A stretch of 64,000 bases of DNA from Schizosaccharomyces osmophilus (GCF_027921745.1 NC_079238.1:3224001-3288000), one strand, 5' to 3'. Shown: positions 1 through 11,925, counted from the stretch's first letter. Notes: a model not told the origin generated them from the sequence alone. Numbers and translations are program-made.

Positions 1-225
1 CCGTTTTGACTCGTTCATGGACGGTATATTTTCTTTCCGCTGTACTTTAATTTGATTATTTACAGCAGGAGAATGGTCTGTTGTTGGCAAAGAGGTAGCG
101 GCCTTTCTTTTTTGATCTTTTTTGTCTTTCACACGATCCTTCCATCGCCCGCCGGAATTTACACGATTGACCGATGAGCTAGGCTCATCAGTAACAAAAT
201 TTAATAACAATGATTCCTCTGCCAT
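1..225 (-). CDS. dbp7: DEAD-box RNA helicase Dbp7, N-terminal fragment (cut by window edge)
   Basis: The open frame on the minus strand begins with ATG at 223-225 and stays open to position 1, giving 75 codons. The start reads MAEESLLLNF and is followed by GGRWKDR and a Lys/Arg-rich stretch. This matches the start of Dbp7, which in budding yeast has LLNF followed by GGRWKDR. Dbp7 is a nucleolar helicase of large-subunit (60S) ribosome assembly. The helicase core lies outside the window, so the call rests on the N-terminal signature and on its place next to taf10 and sfc6, as I recall from S. pombe. No intron is visible in this part. Another protein sharing the short motif is possible but unlikely. 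Confidence 0.72.
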   Translation of the reverse strand, partial: MAEESLLLNFVTDEPSSSVNRVNSGGRWKDRVKDKKDQKRKAATSLPTTDHSPAVNNQIKVQRKENIPSMNESKR

Positions 226-629
226 TTGTAATTATGAAAATTGATAGGCATGGAAGTTGGTTGCTTCTACCAAGTACTGTTTTCTCTTCTGTTTAGTGGG
301 ACTCGTTATAGTATGTAGAATACTGACTCCAAATTGAACGAATGAACTGAAACAGTTTCAATCTGAATAACGAAAAGCAAGATTTTATAGAAATAAACAA
401 AAATAAAAATAAGAAGGAGTCTTAGTTTGCTAATTAAAAAACCAGGTCATTCGCAAGTATGTAAAGAAACTCATTTCGTGAAATATTCATATACTTTACA
501 ATAGCACTTACGTGTGAACAGATACCTTTTTCTAGTAACTATAATACTGTATATAGAAACAAAAGGTTGAATGACCTTCGGGCATTTAACCCGTATTAAA
601 CATGAAAAGTAAAACATGACTGGAGTCCA
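226..629. other. Intergenic, dbp7 upstream / taf10 downstream
   Basis: About 400 bp holding the presumed dbp7 promoter and the 3' end of taf10, both on the minus strand. It is AT-rich. I see no open frame, RNA gene or repeat that I can support. Confidence 0.5.
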
Positions 630-1280
630 TTAACGGTAAAAGTCTGGACGCTTTAAATTGATACCATACTCGTTCAATGCCGAGCTCAAGTCATCAACGG
701 TTAAGACGGCTTTGCCCCGATCACCTCTCCGAGTTGGACCACCGGCGGAGGCACCTGCAGCACTATAGTTTGGTGCGTTAAACCCGGTAGAAGAAGTAGA
801 GCTACTACCAGTACGAATTTTGGAATACTGATAGGCATCTTGAGCAATATCAGAAATGAATTTTTGAGCGGCTAGGCCCAAGAGCTTCTTAAGACGGGAG
901 TCAGCACACCGAAAACCTGAAAGACTCAAGTAATAGTCAAGTAAAACATCAGGAATTATAGGAGAGTAGTCATCCATTTCATTCATGAATTCTTGGAGTG
1001 TTTTATTTTTTGCCATGTCTCTTAATTCCAAATAAGGTTCAATTACATAGTTCGACCCATTTGCACGACGAGGCATCTCGTCTTTTCCCTCATCTTCTCT
1101 GAAACCGTCTCCGGAATGTTCATGTTCTTTTGCTTCCGATTGTTCTCTTTCTTCTAGGCGTTGCTCAGTATTGCTGGATTCCTGTAGATCGTCAAGGCTC
1201 ATAGCATCGTTGTCTTCGTCGGACTCCACTTTAGTAGTGAAATTTTCGTTTATTTCCTCTTTAGGCTCCCTTTCATTCAT
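630..1280 (-). CDS. taf10: TFIID/SAGA subunit Taf10
   Basis: A single-exon gene of 216 aa. The N-terminal 75 residues are acidic and low in complexity. The C-terminal half is the TAF10 histone-fold domain: it starts near PIIPDVLLDYYL, continues through FRCADSRLKKLLGLAAQKFI and ends in LTVDDLSSALNEYGI. Taf10 is shared by TFIID and SAGA and pairs with other histone-fold TAFs in RNA polymerase II pre-initiation complexes. I chose the ATG at 1278-1280; the frame stays open nine codons upstream, but only to a TTG. Length agrees with the family (about 215 aa in S. pombe, from memory). It lies head to head with sfc6 across a 655-bp gap. Confidence 0.93.
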   Translation of the reverse strand: MNEREPKEEINENFTTKVESDEDNDAMSLDDLQESSNTEQRLEEREQSEAKEHEHSGDGFREDEGKDEMPRRANGSNYVIEPYLELRDMAKNKTLQEFMNEMDDYSPIIPDVLLDYYLSLSGFRCADSRLKKLLGLAAQKFISDIAQDAYQYSKIRTGSSSTSSTGFNAPNYSAAGASAGGPTRRGDRGKAVLTVDDLSSALNEYGINLKRPDFYR

Positions 1281-1935
1281 TGTAAAAACCTGTTGTTGTT
1301 CTTGCAAGCGCTAAATAAACGTTCCCAAAAATTAAAGCAAGTAAAGGTGATAAGATGATATCCTCTATTATAACTGAAAATGCACCAATTTTATCCAATA
1401 ATCTAAATACTGGAACAATATTTTTCCTTTCAATAGCCTTTGCAACTATGATACGATGCCAAAATTCCTAAAGCTGAAATGGAACGATATTGGAAGAAGC
1501 TGATGGCACATTGTACTAATGCAAATATAGGCGATGATTACCATTCCTATTTTAAAAAAGCTAATCAAGCAAAAAATATTTATTTTTGATCCCAGAAGAT
1601 TCCTTTTGTCTCCTTCATTTTGAAATTGCTTTGTTCCTAAACTTTCGCCGTTTATTGACCACCCTTCAAAATATTGGTTTACCATAAGCTCACCACGAAG
1701 AGCAAGCATTTTCCTATACTAACTAGAAATTGAAAGGACATACTAAAAAGGATAGTTTTGGAAGCGTCTTGGTAGTTTATTTTCTGTATACTGTATTGAC
1801 GGACCGACTTTTTCATTGTATATCTAAATAAATATGCAATGAATATATCTTTTTGAAGTAATCGATTTCTGCAATTGATTTACATATATCTGAACGATAG
1901 TCATATAGCTTTAGTCTTGAAAGACTGCAGAAAGC
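1281..1935. other. Divergent promoter region, taf10 / sfc6
   Basis: 655 bp between the start codons of taf10 (minus) and sfc6 (plus), so it should carry both promoters and 5' leaders. A minus-strand open frame at 1446-1709 (87 codons, one hydrophobic stretch, ATG start) has no recognisable homolog and no convincing splice signals. I do not call it a gene. Confidence 0.5.
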
Positions 1936-3837
1936 ATGGGACCCAAGACACGGCGTAGAAATTCTAGCCCTGATGAATATAATACAGCGGATGAGGAAGA
2001 GAATATGGACGACTTTATTGTAGATGAGTTCCTTTCTGAAGAAGAATCCACATCGAGAAGATCTCTAAGAAGTGGTAGGAAAACTGAAGTGCCCAGAGGA
2101 ACAAGAAAGAAATCGAGTTTACAAAATAGCATGGATCCTTCAACTGAAACAACTAAACAGAGGCCCATTAGCTCTATACGGGGGCGTTCATCTAGGTTAT
2201 CTGGCACATCTGAACAGTCTCCACGAAAGGTCTATTCTAAAGGTCAAGAAGAAAAGATAATGTATACATATGGTACCGATGAATTAACTTTTCAGCGTGG
2301 AAAAAATTTAGTGAACGCTTGGAAACACTTTGAAACAGCCCCAGGGGCAGCATGTTTTGAGAGGGGTCCATTGTTTGTAGAAGTCGATTCCGACGACATT
2401 CAGCCTTCTAAGAAAAAGCAGAATCCCATTTTTTCTGATAATCGATTTGGTGAGTACTCTAATGACCATTTACCTTTATTGATTGGTAATCGGGAGCCTG
2501 TCTATAATCTTCAGCCGCTTCAGATCTTCGACAGCGAATCTAGGTACTCTTTGAAAAAAGAATATTTAGTTAATACCGGAATCCATATAACTTCTTTGTC
2601 CTGGTTACCTACGAGGGAAACAGTTCAGTATATAGCAGTAGGTGGTTTGCTGCACAGTGGTGAATTAGCTGGACCTATTTTCACGCCTTCGTCAGGAAGA
2701 AACCAGATTCAAATTTGGGATCTCGTTAATGAAAAGGAATTATATTTATACTGTACCCTTTGGCATGACTGGGGAAGCGTTTATCAACTTCAGTGGTGCC
2801 CCTGTGTTTTCAACAAAGACATACTTGGTTGTTTAGGAGTTGTTACAAGTGACGGAATAATGCGGATTATTAATGTACCTAGTAAAATAAGTCATAAAAA
2901 TGGTATGTTCAAATTTTAATTCATTAGTCGCCTCTAACATTTTTTAGTATTTATTAACGAAGCGGAGTATACATTACAGCTTCCTAATTGCTTAATTTCC
3001 TGTTTCTCTTGGATTTCTACGGGTGATGAATTTCCTAAGCAATTGCTTGTAGGATGTTCCAATGGTATGGTCAGTTTTGAAACATCAAAGTAACACAACC
3101 AGGATATGTAGCACTTTGGGACATTGTTGATTCCCAAAATGGACCTCTGTTTTATATTCCAATACATGATTCGTACATTCATACAGTTACTCAATGTTCA
3201 AATGAGTTTCCAACTATGTTTGTTACAACTGCTTACGATTGTTACACGCGCATCATAGATATAAGGCATCCTGAGTTTGAAAATAAGGCATTATCACATA
3301 AACGAGGTAGGAGCAACAGACCGTGCAGTTTTACTTTACTAACCACGTATAGATATATGTTACGCCATTGCTTGGAGTAATCTGTTGCAGTCTATAATTT
3401 CCACAACCGAATCCCAATTGGTGATGATTGAATCAATTAGAGGCCTTACCACTCAAATTCTAGACGAACGCCATGGATCAGTCATGTGTTTAGGGACAAG
3501 CAAACTCCATCCTTTTGTTGCAATTGGATCGTCAGATGGGATAGTGACAGTCGTCAATCCTTTCCGACTGTTAGGGTTTTCACATAAGCACAGGGCGAAT
3601 GTTCACAGAATTTTTCAGTTAGAGTATAGTGAAAAGCAGAAAAAGTACAGGTTCTCAAATAACTTTCGTCCTGGATTGACGAAGTCAAGGAAGCTTGATA
3701 TGTATATATTTCCTTGGCAAGTACAAATTAATTGCACAGAATGGAACCCCAATTACAGTCATGGAGGATGGTTAGCGAGTGGGATGGCATGTGGACTTTT
3801 GCGTTTAGAAGATTTGTCTGCTATTCATAGAGCTTGA
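1936..3837 (+). CDS. sfc6: RNA polymerase III factor TFIIIC subunit Sfc6 (WD-repeat, tau60/tau91 type)
   Basis: Four exons: 1936-2902, 2948-3064, 3103-3306 and 3353-3837, giving 590 aa. All three introns are phase 1 with GTATG/GTAGG donors; introns 1 and 3 have CTAAC branch sites. The first 110 residues are acidic and basic low-complexity sequence. The rest is WD/beta-propeller-like, with pieces such as NQIQIWDL, GYVALWDIV and VAIGSSDGIVTVVNP. TFIIIC binds the B box of tRNA and 5S genes and, in fission yeast, the COC/IR boundary sites. The family call rests on WD-like architecture, length (about 582 aa in S. pombe, from memory) and its position beside opi10 and his5. A generic WD protein is the alternative. 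Confidence 0.82.
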
Positions 3838-4028
3838 AAAATTGCAATTTATAGGGAAAAAAATAATAACCGTATTCGATGTAGATTCAAATTAAATAGA
3901 TATCTATATGTCAAGTAACGCAATGAAGATACAATGAGACCTTTATAGACAAGTGAATTATTTATCATAAACGACGTTTCGTGTACTATTTAGAACAGAA
4001 GACAATGGTACAAAAAAGGAGGGGTGAG

Positions 4029-4694
4029 TTAGATTTGATCGTCGGAATCCAAAAAATTGGGATTGTTATTAATTTTCGCCAAGAACTTTGTATGCCAGTC
4101 TTGGAATACTCTCAAAGGGATGTAGGTATCACTTGGACGTATATCACCTAAACCGAGAGCATTTGGCGGAAGGTTGGAAGTTGCAAAACTTGCAAGGAAA
4201 TTATACAAATTCCGTAAGATACGTTGAGCAATTGAGGTTGTAGGAGGAAGGGGTTTCGCGATAGCAGATGTAGCTGCGGTCTCTCCAGCAGGAGATTCAA
4301 CAAAGTTAGTTATAGGCTCTACGCTAATACCCAAAACTGCTGTGACACCGATACAAGGCATGTCGTTTGACAGCGACTGAATGGTATTTTTTAAACGAAA
4401 GATTGCACTTGGCTTGTCATTAGTCAAATAGCCAAGAAACTGAAAGGCTTTTCCTGGCCACTGAAAATAAACCTTGGCTCCCATGCCAGGAGCGAATGGG
4501 GCAGTCGGTAATAAAAAGACAACGATATGGTTTAGACTTTCAGCAAAGTCAAGTTGAAACACGAATTGGTTTTCAGCAACTTGTTGTAAATTTGTCTGCA
4601 CTATAATTATGTTAGTTGGGATTCTTTTTGACGTTGAGCGTAACTCTTAAATTTAACACTTACCTAAACGTCCTGCGCAAATGGCACCAAACAT
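4029..4694 (-). CDS. opi10: Hikeshi/Opi10 family Hsp70 nuclear import carrier
   Basis: Two exons on the minus strand: 4664-4694 (31 nt) and 4029-4600, giving 200 aa. The intron has a GTAAGT donor, a CTAAC branch site and a TAG acceptor, and joins MFGAICAGRLV to QTNLQQVAENQFVFQL. This is the conserved start of the Hikeshi family, followed by the NHIVVFLLPTAPFAPGMGA stretch. Hikeshi proteins carry ATP-bound Hsp70 into the nucleus during heat stress; the yeast homolog was named for inositol excretion. Length equals the S. pombe protein as I remember it. The gene is convergent with sfc6 (190 bp between stops). Confidence 0.93.
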
Positions 4695-5916
4695 GATGAG
4701 TTCTTGGAAGCGGTAAAAATCCCAATAAAATACTATACGAAGACACTAAACAAAAAGCAGAGAAGTGCTTTTTGTAGTTGTAAAAGCGTAAAACAACAGA
4801 AACAATGAGAATTTGGTAGAACCCAGCAGAAAAATCAATCAAATAAATGCTACCTCTTTGTTACTTTTTGCGAGGTAATCGTAAAGAAATGACGCACGAC
4901 AGTAAACAAATAATGGAATTCTTGATGTGTACAAATTTTAATAGTACAAACGCAAGCTTTCTTGTCACATTTTAAACATCTATTTCTGTTCAACAAGACT
5001 ATCGATGCTTAAGAAAAGCCGTTACTCCATGGACTGAAGCAAGTACATGACTTCGACGTCTAAATCCTACAAACTACAGTTCTCGTTCTCATCCAACATT
5101 CTAATTTACTACAGCAATATTGACACAAAAGTAATTTAGAAAACAAGCGTTTCATAATCTTTAATTCATTCCAACTTAACTATAATCTACTCAGGTAAAG
5201 CAACTATAAAAATATTCTAATCTGTACACCAGAAAGCGAACCGATAGAACTATTAAAAAAGAGTAAATCGGATTGAGAAAGGTGATTCCATCTTGGTCTC
5301 AAGCCATTTAATTACAACCTCATTGCTGATAGCCAGGACTGCAATTGGTAAAAGAGACCTTGGCTAAAGAAAAGTAATCTGAACCGTTCTATTTAAGCTA
5401 AAAAAGAAGCAGTCACAACAAAAATAGATACTTGCGCTCCACTAGTACGCTTAGTGTACTGCACTCGGTCGGCGTAAATGGAATCTTCAAAATATTGGAT
5501 ACAATCAACAGTCAGAAATATGGACTGTTGTGTTTAGTATTCTTTGTAAATTTAGTTTCGTTTTATAAATAAAATATGCTCTGTAATTTTAAGGTTTCGA
5601 TCCTCAGATTGTAAATATTGGTATGATTATGTATAAAATGTTTACTCTTCCTGTTGAGCTTGATCAATCAATGAAGAAAAAGTACGAATAAAATTACACC
5701 TTTCGTTCCTTTCCTTGGGCAATCGTAGTATCATGGAATACGAAAAAAGGGTTTTTTAAACAAGCGCTTGGAGAATAATTCCCATTGGAATCAGAATGAA
5801 ATCAAAAGTCGATTAAATTTACACAACAAAATGAATGAAAATTCTTTAAAGAGATATTTCCCTTCTATGAATCTTTCTTAAATAAAAAGCACAACCGTTT
5901 TATTCCATTTATCAAT
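4695..5916. other. 1.2-kb intergenic region, opi10 upstream / his5 downstream
   Basis: Unusually long for two genes on the same strand. No coding frame can be supported. It contains a CAGTCACA box (5410-5417), identical to the fission-yeast HomolD core-promoter element, and a stem-loop downstream of it: CAACAGTC at 5506-5513 pairs with GACTGTTG at 5523-5530. An unannotated non-coding RNA is possible; see findings. Confidence 0.4.
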
Positions 5917-6567
5917 TTACAAAACACCTTTTGTGCTGGGAACCTCTTTACTTTCAGTTAAAGCAGTAGCAGTTCGCAAAGCAACTGCGAAAGATTTAAA
6001 GGCACTTTCCGTACGATGATGGTCATTGTTACCATACAAGCAAGAGACGTGCAAGGTAATACCGGCACTAGTAGCAAATGAATTCAAGAGGTGGGGAACC
6101 ATTTCGCAAGAAAGCTCGCCAATTTTTTCACGCTTTAATCCAAGATCAATAACGGAATAAGGACGGCCGGACAAATCAACAACAGCTCTGGAAAGAGCCT
6201 CATCCAAAGGACAATAAGCATGGCCAAAACGCTTTACACCGGCAAAATTGCCCATAGCTTTCTTGAAAGCTGCACCCAAGGCAATTGCAGTATCCTCAGC
6301 TGTATGATGATCATCAATAACCAAATCACCCCGTGAGTAAAGACGAAGGCTCCAGCCGGAATGTTTAGCTAATGCATGGTACATGTGATCAAGAAAGCCG
6401 ATGCCGGTGTCAACTTGGATTGTTTGTTCACCTTTTTGATTTGCATGCTTCGAGGTAATGACTTCATCCAAAAAGTCTGACTCCTTAGGCAAAGGTGCCT
6501 TGTCTAAAGCAATAGCAACACAAATTTTTGTTTCATTCGTGTCTCTCTGGATGAATGCGGTTCTCAT
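5917..6567 (-). CDS. his5: Imidazoleglycerol-phosphate dehydratase (histidine biosynthesis)
   Basis: A single-exon gene of 216 aa that covers the whole IGPD fold. Metal-binding and signature motifs are present: [53 protein letters not shown] and [14 protein letters not shown]. The enzyme dehydrates imidazole glycerol phosphate to imidazole acetol phosphate, the sixth step of histidine synthesis, in the cytosol, using Mn2+. It is a stand-alone enzyme as in fungi, not fused to a phosphatase as in some bacteria. The ATG at 6565-6567 gives the usual fungal N-terminus ([13 protein letters not shown]). I see no clear TGACTC-type Gcn4/Fil1 site in the upstream gap. Confidence 0.97.
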   Translation of the reverse strand: MRTAFIQRDTNETKICVAIALDKAPLPKESDFLDEVITSKHANQKGEQTIQVDTGIGFLDHMYHALAKHSGWSLRLYSRGDLVIDDHHTAEDTAIALGAAFKKAMGNFAGVKRFGHAYCPLDEALSRAVVDLSGRPYSVIDLGLKREKIGELSCEMVPHLLNSFATSAGITLHVSCLYGNNDHHRTESAFKSFAVALRTATALTESKEVPSTKGVL

Positions 6568-7118
6568 TTTATTACTTACTTTTTATCCAAAATTCGAGAA
6601 AGAAGTCTGCAGTTTGTGATAAGAAAACTATTTATATTGACAAGTTCAGAGACTTCGTTTTGTAAATTCACATACTAAACTCTCAGCTTTTTCATTGGAA
6701 ATTGGCATATAGCGAAATTCTCCGTAATCCTTAAATAATTCATACTAATTCAACAAAATACGTTATTTTAAGAAGATATCGAGTTAGCCTTCAAAAGGTA
6801 AGCGACTGTATTGTTTATTCTTTGTAGATTTTATGAAGAGCAATCCATTGAATTAACAAACCTTTTTTAATTTCAAAACATTCTTGTGTAAGCGTACTTC
6901 TTGAGATGGTACAGATATCAAGGTAAGTGAACATGCTGTATTAGAAGAAATGAATAAAATGGGAATTAACGTTGAACGATGAAAAGTAAATAGATTATCT
7001 ACAAACTTACTCTGTTTTTCTTCGACTTGCTACTATTGGATTTCTCCGAATCATTTGCAAGTTGAAGTAATTCTAAAAAAGCCGTTATTTGCTTACAGCT
7101 TCTTCTTGTTGCCAAAAG
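6568..7118. other. Divergent region, his5 / short-chain dehydrogenase
   Basis: 551 bp between two start codons. A GTAAGT at about 6920 and a TTACAG at about 7094-7099 could bound an intron in the 5' leader of the plus-strand gene, which would place an upstream ATG at 6905 in a different frame. I cannot prove this. No other structure seen. Confidence 0.35.
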
Positions 7119-8080
7119 ATGGGACTTTGCTTCAAGACTACGCATTTGCTATCATTTTTTATATTGTTCGTCATTGCATTCTACAGTCGTCGTTTCGTTA
7201 GAAAAACAAATCCTCCAAATCGTCAAGGTGGTTCCATAGTGATAACTGGCGGCAATGGTGTCCTTGGACGATCACTGATTACACAAGCCATCCGCTTTGG
7301 TCTTTTGGTCATATCTTTAGATGTTGAATATTCTCCAAACTTTTTTCAGGAAGTCCCATACGTGATTCCAATCGTATGTGATATTACGGAAGAAGAAAGC
7401 GTAAACAGTTTCCTAAAAAAATTGGAAACCATCCATGCGAAGCCATTTGCTCTTATCAATACGGGAGCTATTGCACCAAAAAATAAACTGCTTGACATGA
7501 GTAGCAAGCAACTAGCAAGGTTTGTTAATCCAGAGAGATAATATTTAACCATTTCCAGGTGTATCCATGTAAACACTATTGGACAATTCAACGTAACAAA
7601 GATGTTTTACTCTTCACTGTTATTGTCGGTAGAGCCTCATATCATCAATGTAACATCTGCTTTGGCTTACTTTAGTGCCTCTGGGGTCGGTATGGTTTTT
7701 AATTTTCGCCATAGTATCATCACTTTTTACTAACGTCTGATTTAGCTGCTTATTCTTGCTCAAAGGCTGCTTTATTATCTCTACATGAAACATTAGAAGT
7801 GGAAACTAAGCAGATGCATGCACCCGTAAAGTTATCCCTTTACTCCCTTGGCCAGTTTAAATCAACAATGTTTGACAAAGATACGCCTAATAAAATTTTA
7901 GCTCCACTGTTAAATTCAAATGATGTTGCACATATAATACTACGGAACTTAATGAATAATCAGAGCGGTCGATTTTATTACCCGCTATATGTTCGTTTCA
8001 TGCCGCTATTGAGATTTATGCCCTCAGAAATCCAAAGGATTGCTCGTTGGTTTAGTGGAATGGACGAGATTTATTCTTAG
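7119..8080 (+). CDS. Membrane-anchored short-chain dehydrogenase/reductase
   Basis: Three exons: 7119-7519, 7559-7689 and 7746-8080, giving 288 aa. Residues 8-22 form an N-terminal membrane anchor. The Rossmann signature TGGNGVLGR follows, then the VNTIGQF helix, the NVTSALAYF serine strand and the catalytic Y180-x-x-x-K184 in AYSCSKAA. The catalytic Ser/Tyr/Lys set is intact, so this is an active-type NAD(P)-dependent oxidoreductase. The anchor and the DHRS/RDH-like architecture suggest the ER or lipid droplets; the substrate is unknown. Intron 1 has a GTTTGT donor instead of GTAAGT, but splicing there restores the expected SDR helix in frame. The stop lies 15 bp from the stop of the convergent WD-repeat gene. 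Confidence 0.88.
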
Positions 8081-8095
8081 AGAAAGCATTTTATC

Positions 8096-11000
8096 CTATA
8101 TATCAATAATGGCAATTGTGCTTCCGACATGGATTTCAGCAGATGCCTGGCCAATCCAAAGGACTTTAGGACGGTCGTTTTCAAAATCAGAATTTGTCTG
8201 CAAAAGGACACGTTTAACAACGCTCAGGTTTGTGTCGTATGAGTTCAAAAATGTTCCATTTTCATACATCATTCTCCACACTATACACTCTTTTTTCATG
8301 GCGCTGACCCCAATATAACATTCACCAGCTGGGTTTGCCGATAATGTTTGAAAATCGCCATCAACCGATTCCGAACTAACGATCTTTTTCCTTTTTGGGA
8401 TTTCGTATACAGTCAAAAACCCGTTTTCTATGTATGAATATTTATCAATTCTTTCGTCAAAACATACGAAAGGAAACCTTTCTGATATAGCTTTCGTTAC
8501 TTCAATAGCTTCTTTCGAAGAACGATTAGCATACAGGATTGGAATTAATTTTTCCGTTAATAGATGATTGAATAAGACAAAATTCTGCTCCGTGTTTTCG
8601 ATGGCCAATCTCATGATTTTCAGAATTGCCTGTCGAAGCTTAGATTTATTTGGGTCGTAAACTTCATTGCATAAACAGGTTAATAAAAGGATGGAATTGC
8701 TAGAAGAAACATCGACGACTGATCTAAAAAGCATACTATTTTCGTCTTTCAAGTCGTGGTCATGGACCGATGCCGACAATGACATGTAGTAAATTAGCTT
8801 TGCGGGATCAATGTGCTTAGAAAATACCGAAAAGCCATTACTTAGTAATCGAAGAGCGACATGATCGTTTTCATAATCAGAGGCTTTTTGTAATAGATAT
8901 GAAGACAATGTTTTTACTTCATGATCGTCAAATGCAGAAGGATATAATTCGGCCAGAATGGATAGTACGTATAAAGAATGCGTGATTTCGGAATCCAGGT
9001 AGTAATTTTTTTGGAAAGAGCAGAAGACCTCAAAAAAATAATGTATTATTCTCTGTAGTTCATCGCTAGGTGTCAGTTCAGCAATTCGCAATAGCACAAA
9101 TCGAATTATCTCTTGAACATTTTTATCAGAGTTACTCCAAGCGAATGTTAGAGTAGATAGACTGTATTCAGTCGAAGTGATTCCCTCAAGGTTCAACAAA
9201 ATCCCTTCTTTGATTTGATTTTCACTTAAGCCATCATATTTACATATAGGTAAAAGCAAGGAAAAGTATAAATGAAGCAAAAGCGCAGAGCAAAAAGGTG
9301 CTTCAGAAGTAACTGATTGCATCGAAGAATTGTATCTTATTATTGCGCTTCCATCCGCCTTTCCGACACCAAGGTGAACGCATGATTGGTTAGTAATATC
9401 GGACTGGTATAGCATATCAGCTTCATTTTCTGCGTTTAAAAACGGAGGTTGGATAAAGTCTAGAAACTCGTCAACGCAGGATTTTTCAACGTAGGTTTCG
9501 TTGGAAAAAATAATACTGTTAACCAGTGCTTTAGTATTTAAAAAGGTAACCAAGAGGTCATCTGTTATCGTAGAATACGTGCCACGATTAGCTGTTACTG
9601 GATCGCAATGTTTACCAAGATTAATCGATACGAAGGATGCATCCATGACAGGATTATTCTTCACGTCATGCACTTCTTGCTTCAAAAATTCCCATTGTAA
9701 TGATTGGAAATTATCATAAGAAACAAAAATAGAATCGGAACCGTAAATATAATGGATGCTCTCTGCCTGTGATCCATCGGAAGGTAGAAATCCAAGACTA
9801 AACCCGTTAGTTTTAAGCAATTTATGGCTGACTTACACATTAAAAAGCTCATCTAGTGCGGTTAAGGACCCATCCAAGCCAACGAAAACATATACCCCGC
9901 TTTGTTTAGAAGACATAACTTTCCTCAGAAAAACCACTTTTAAAATACACAAGGAATTCAACGTACGATGGCAAATAAACTGCCAACGTTCTTGATGTAA
10001 TAATTTATAGAAATAACCATTTCCATCTTTAGTGGTCACCACTAACACAATTTCAGAAGGATCATTTTCAAAAATTTTCATACAGGTTACCAATCCTTTT
10101 ACGCTTGGAAAGGATTCGACAGGAAATGGATCATTGTGTATATACCAGTCAAAAAGAGAGTACATAGCCAGACCAGTTGTTCCTCCTAAAAACAAGTTTA
10201 GATTATAGCAATATGCAGATGTAATAACTTTCTGATCCAGATGAGGACTTAAAAGGATTTGTCGCTGATTATTATTCATTATCCATTCAAGAGTGATTTT
10301 AGAAGAGCATTTTTTTAGTATTACTGGCTCCTCGTTGTAAAGAAAAATAGACTTCCATGGATACCTACCGGAGAAAGAATTAACTACATTTAATTCAGGA
10401 ACGGAAGTTGAGGACAATTTTAGCAGGAGCATTTCGGAAAGAGTGAAAAGACAAATTGCACCAGTCTTTAAAAGTAAAACCGAAGTGACCTGCTCTTTGT
10501 AGTAGTAACACTCGCATTTTTGTAAATCACGGACTATAGATATCCCTGACTCATAGACAAAAATGTGGAGATTTTTGGATAAATATTTAGCAGAATGGAC
10601 GGATATCAGGCTTCCAAGTTTCTCAGTAGCAATTGGTTTACAAGTCACTTTTTTCTCAAATTCCAAAGAAGTCGACTTTTGAGACCAAAGAGAGACCGAC
10701 CCGTCGACATAACCAACAGGGATGCAATTGGATCTTTCATTGCAGGAGAACAATATAGGCCAGTTATCGTGATTGATCCAATTACCAGCAATACTAAAAT
10801 TCGCTAATTGTATAATGTAAATAGATAAATAGGTACCACAAACACAAACGTAGTTTGGATTCAACAGATACAGCTGCAGACATAGGCCATCATGAAGTTG
10901 AAGCTTTGCACGACAATTACAGGATTTTAAAAGCCATTGACATAGAAGTCTAAATAATTTACAGGTTAGTCCGTGGTGCAAAGAATAAATAACAGTCAAT

Positions 11001-11280
11001 GGAATCAAACTCACCCAGATTCATCCAAGCTAAGGACTGCTAGGTCAACAATTCCGTCAACTTCAAAAGGAAAACAAAGCACCGAGTTAATTGGATGTTT
11101 GTGATATAAAAGGTGTTGAGTATATTCAAGGTCTCCATTCTCTCGCACTGTGAACACTAAAATTTGACCAGAAGATTCTCCTACCACCAATATATTTTCA
11201 TATTGACATACAAAAGAAACATCGGTTTTCGTTTCAAGTCTAGTTGTAGGGCAATTCTTTGCTAACACCACCCGGTCCAT
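8096..11280 (-). CDS. WD-repeat protein, WDR7 / rabconnectin-3 beta-like
   Basis: Three exons on the minus strand: 11015-11280, 9837-10949 and 8096-9797, giving 1026 aa. The introns have GTGAGT and GTAAGT donors with CTAAC branch sites. N-terminal WD repeats include ILVVGESSGQILVF, DLAVLSLDESGLLCQW across the first junction, and CIPVGYVDGSVSLW. A second propeller half includes GVYVFVGLDGSLTALD, and the middle of the third exon is alpha-helical, as in WDR7. WDR7 pairs with DMXL/Rav1-type proteins to regulate V-ATPase assembly. From memory the S. pombe gene at this position has the same length and is annotated as the WDR7 ortholog. Divergence makes the exact function an inference; a WD protein is certain. 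Confidence 0.82.
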
Positions 11281-11925
11281 ATTAAAGTTGTTCCCAATTC
11301 ACGTAAGGTTTTCATGTATTAAATGTAGAGATGAAAGAAGTTTGTATAAGAAGATAGACCTGAATTGACAATAATCGGAATCTGTAATACGTGTCAGCAT
11401 CAACCGATTGAAGAAGCCAATAAGGATTTCTACTTAGCCCCATTCTTCTTAAAACGCAAGTAAAAATCCCATTGTTGCGCTGCTTTAATTTGGTTACCTT
11501 TATTCTAATTACTTTATCAACATTCAAAATTATCAATCTTGTATTTTTTGGGACTATAATATGTTCATGGTATGTACGTAGTAAACAAAAGTGGGTTAGC
11601 TATAACGCTACCGTTTCGAAATCAACAGCTTCTAACGAACAAGTCAAGTCAAAACGGTTCAAAAAACAAAAGAGAGAAAGAAAGAGTAAAGATTCAGGAA
11701 ATGCAGGTTTCCTCTAGATAGTTACAGTAACTGAATACCAATTCTCGGATTGTTTGTACTTACTAGTTACCAATACGTATTACCCTGGAACCAGTCTAAA
11801 GAGCTCATCGTCTATATAATGCATGGCCTAAATCACGAAACAAATAGAAAGTTGATTTTCATTTCTTTCGAAATAATAGTCTTTGTTTATGTTCAAAAAC
11901 GATCGTCCAGGTAAGACATAAAGGC
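11281..11925. other. Intergenic, WDR7-like upstream / tRNA-Leu flank
   Basis: About 650 bp. A plus-strand frame open from 11424 to 11717 has a hydrophobic stretch followed by a strongly basic tail (KRFKKQKRERKSKD), but it has no ATG and I could not build a first exon in phase. I leave it uncalled, although a small membrane-protein gene remains possible here. Confidence 0.35.

Noticed and set aside
1446-1709. Minus-strand 87-codon frame between taf10 and sfc6
   Set aside because: It has an ATG and one hydrophobic stretch but no homolog, and no donor/branch/acceptor set could link it to taf10. It is more likely promoter and leader sequence.
2072-2260. Overlapping plus-strand frame inside sfc6 exon 1
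   Set aside because: Out of frame with the TFIIIC protein and without similarity to anything known.
11424-11717. Plus-strand frame with a hydrophobic segment and a basic tail
   Set aside because: No ATG in frame. Every acceptor upstream failed to give a first exon in the right phase; the best join made a stop codon.
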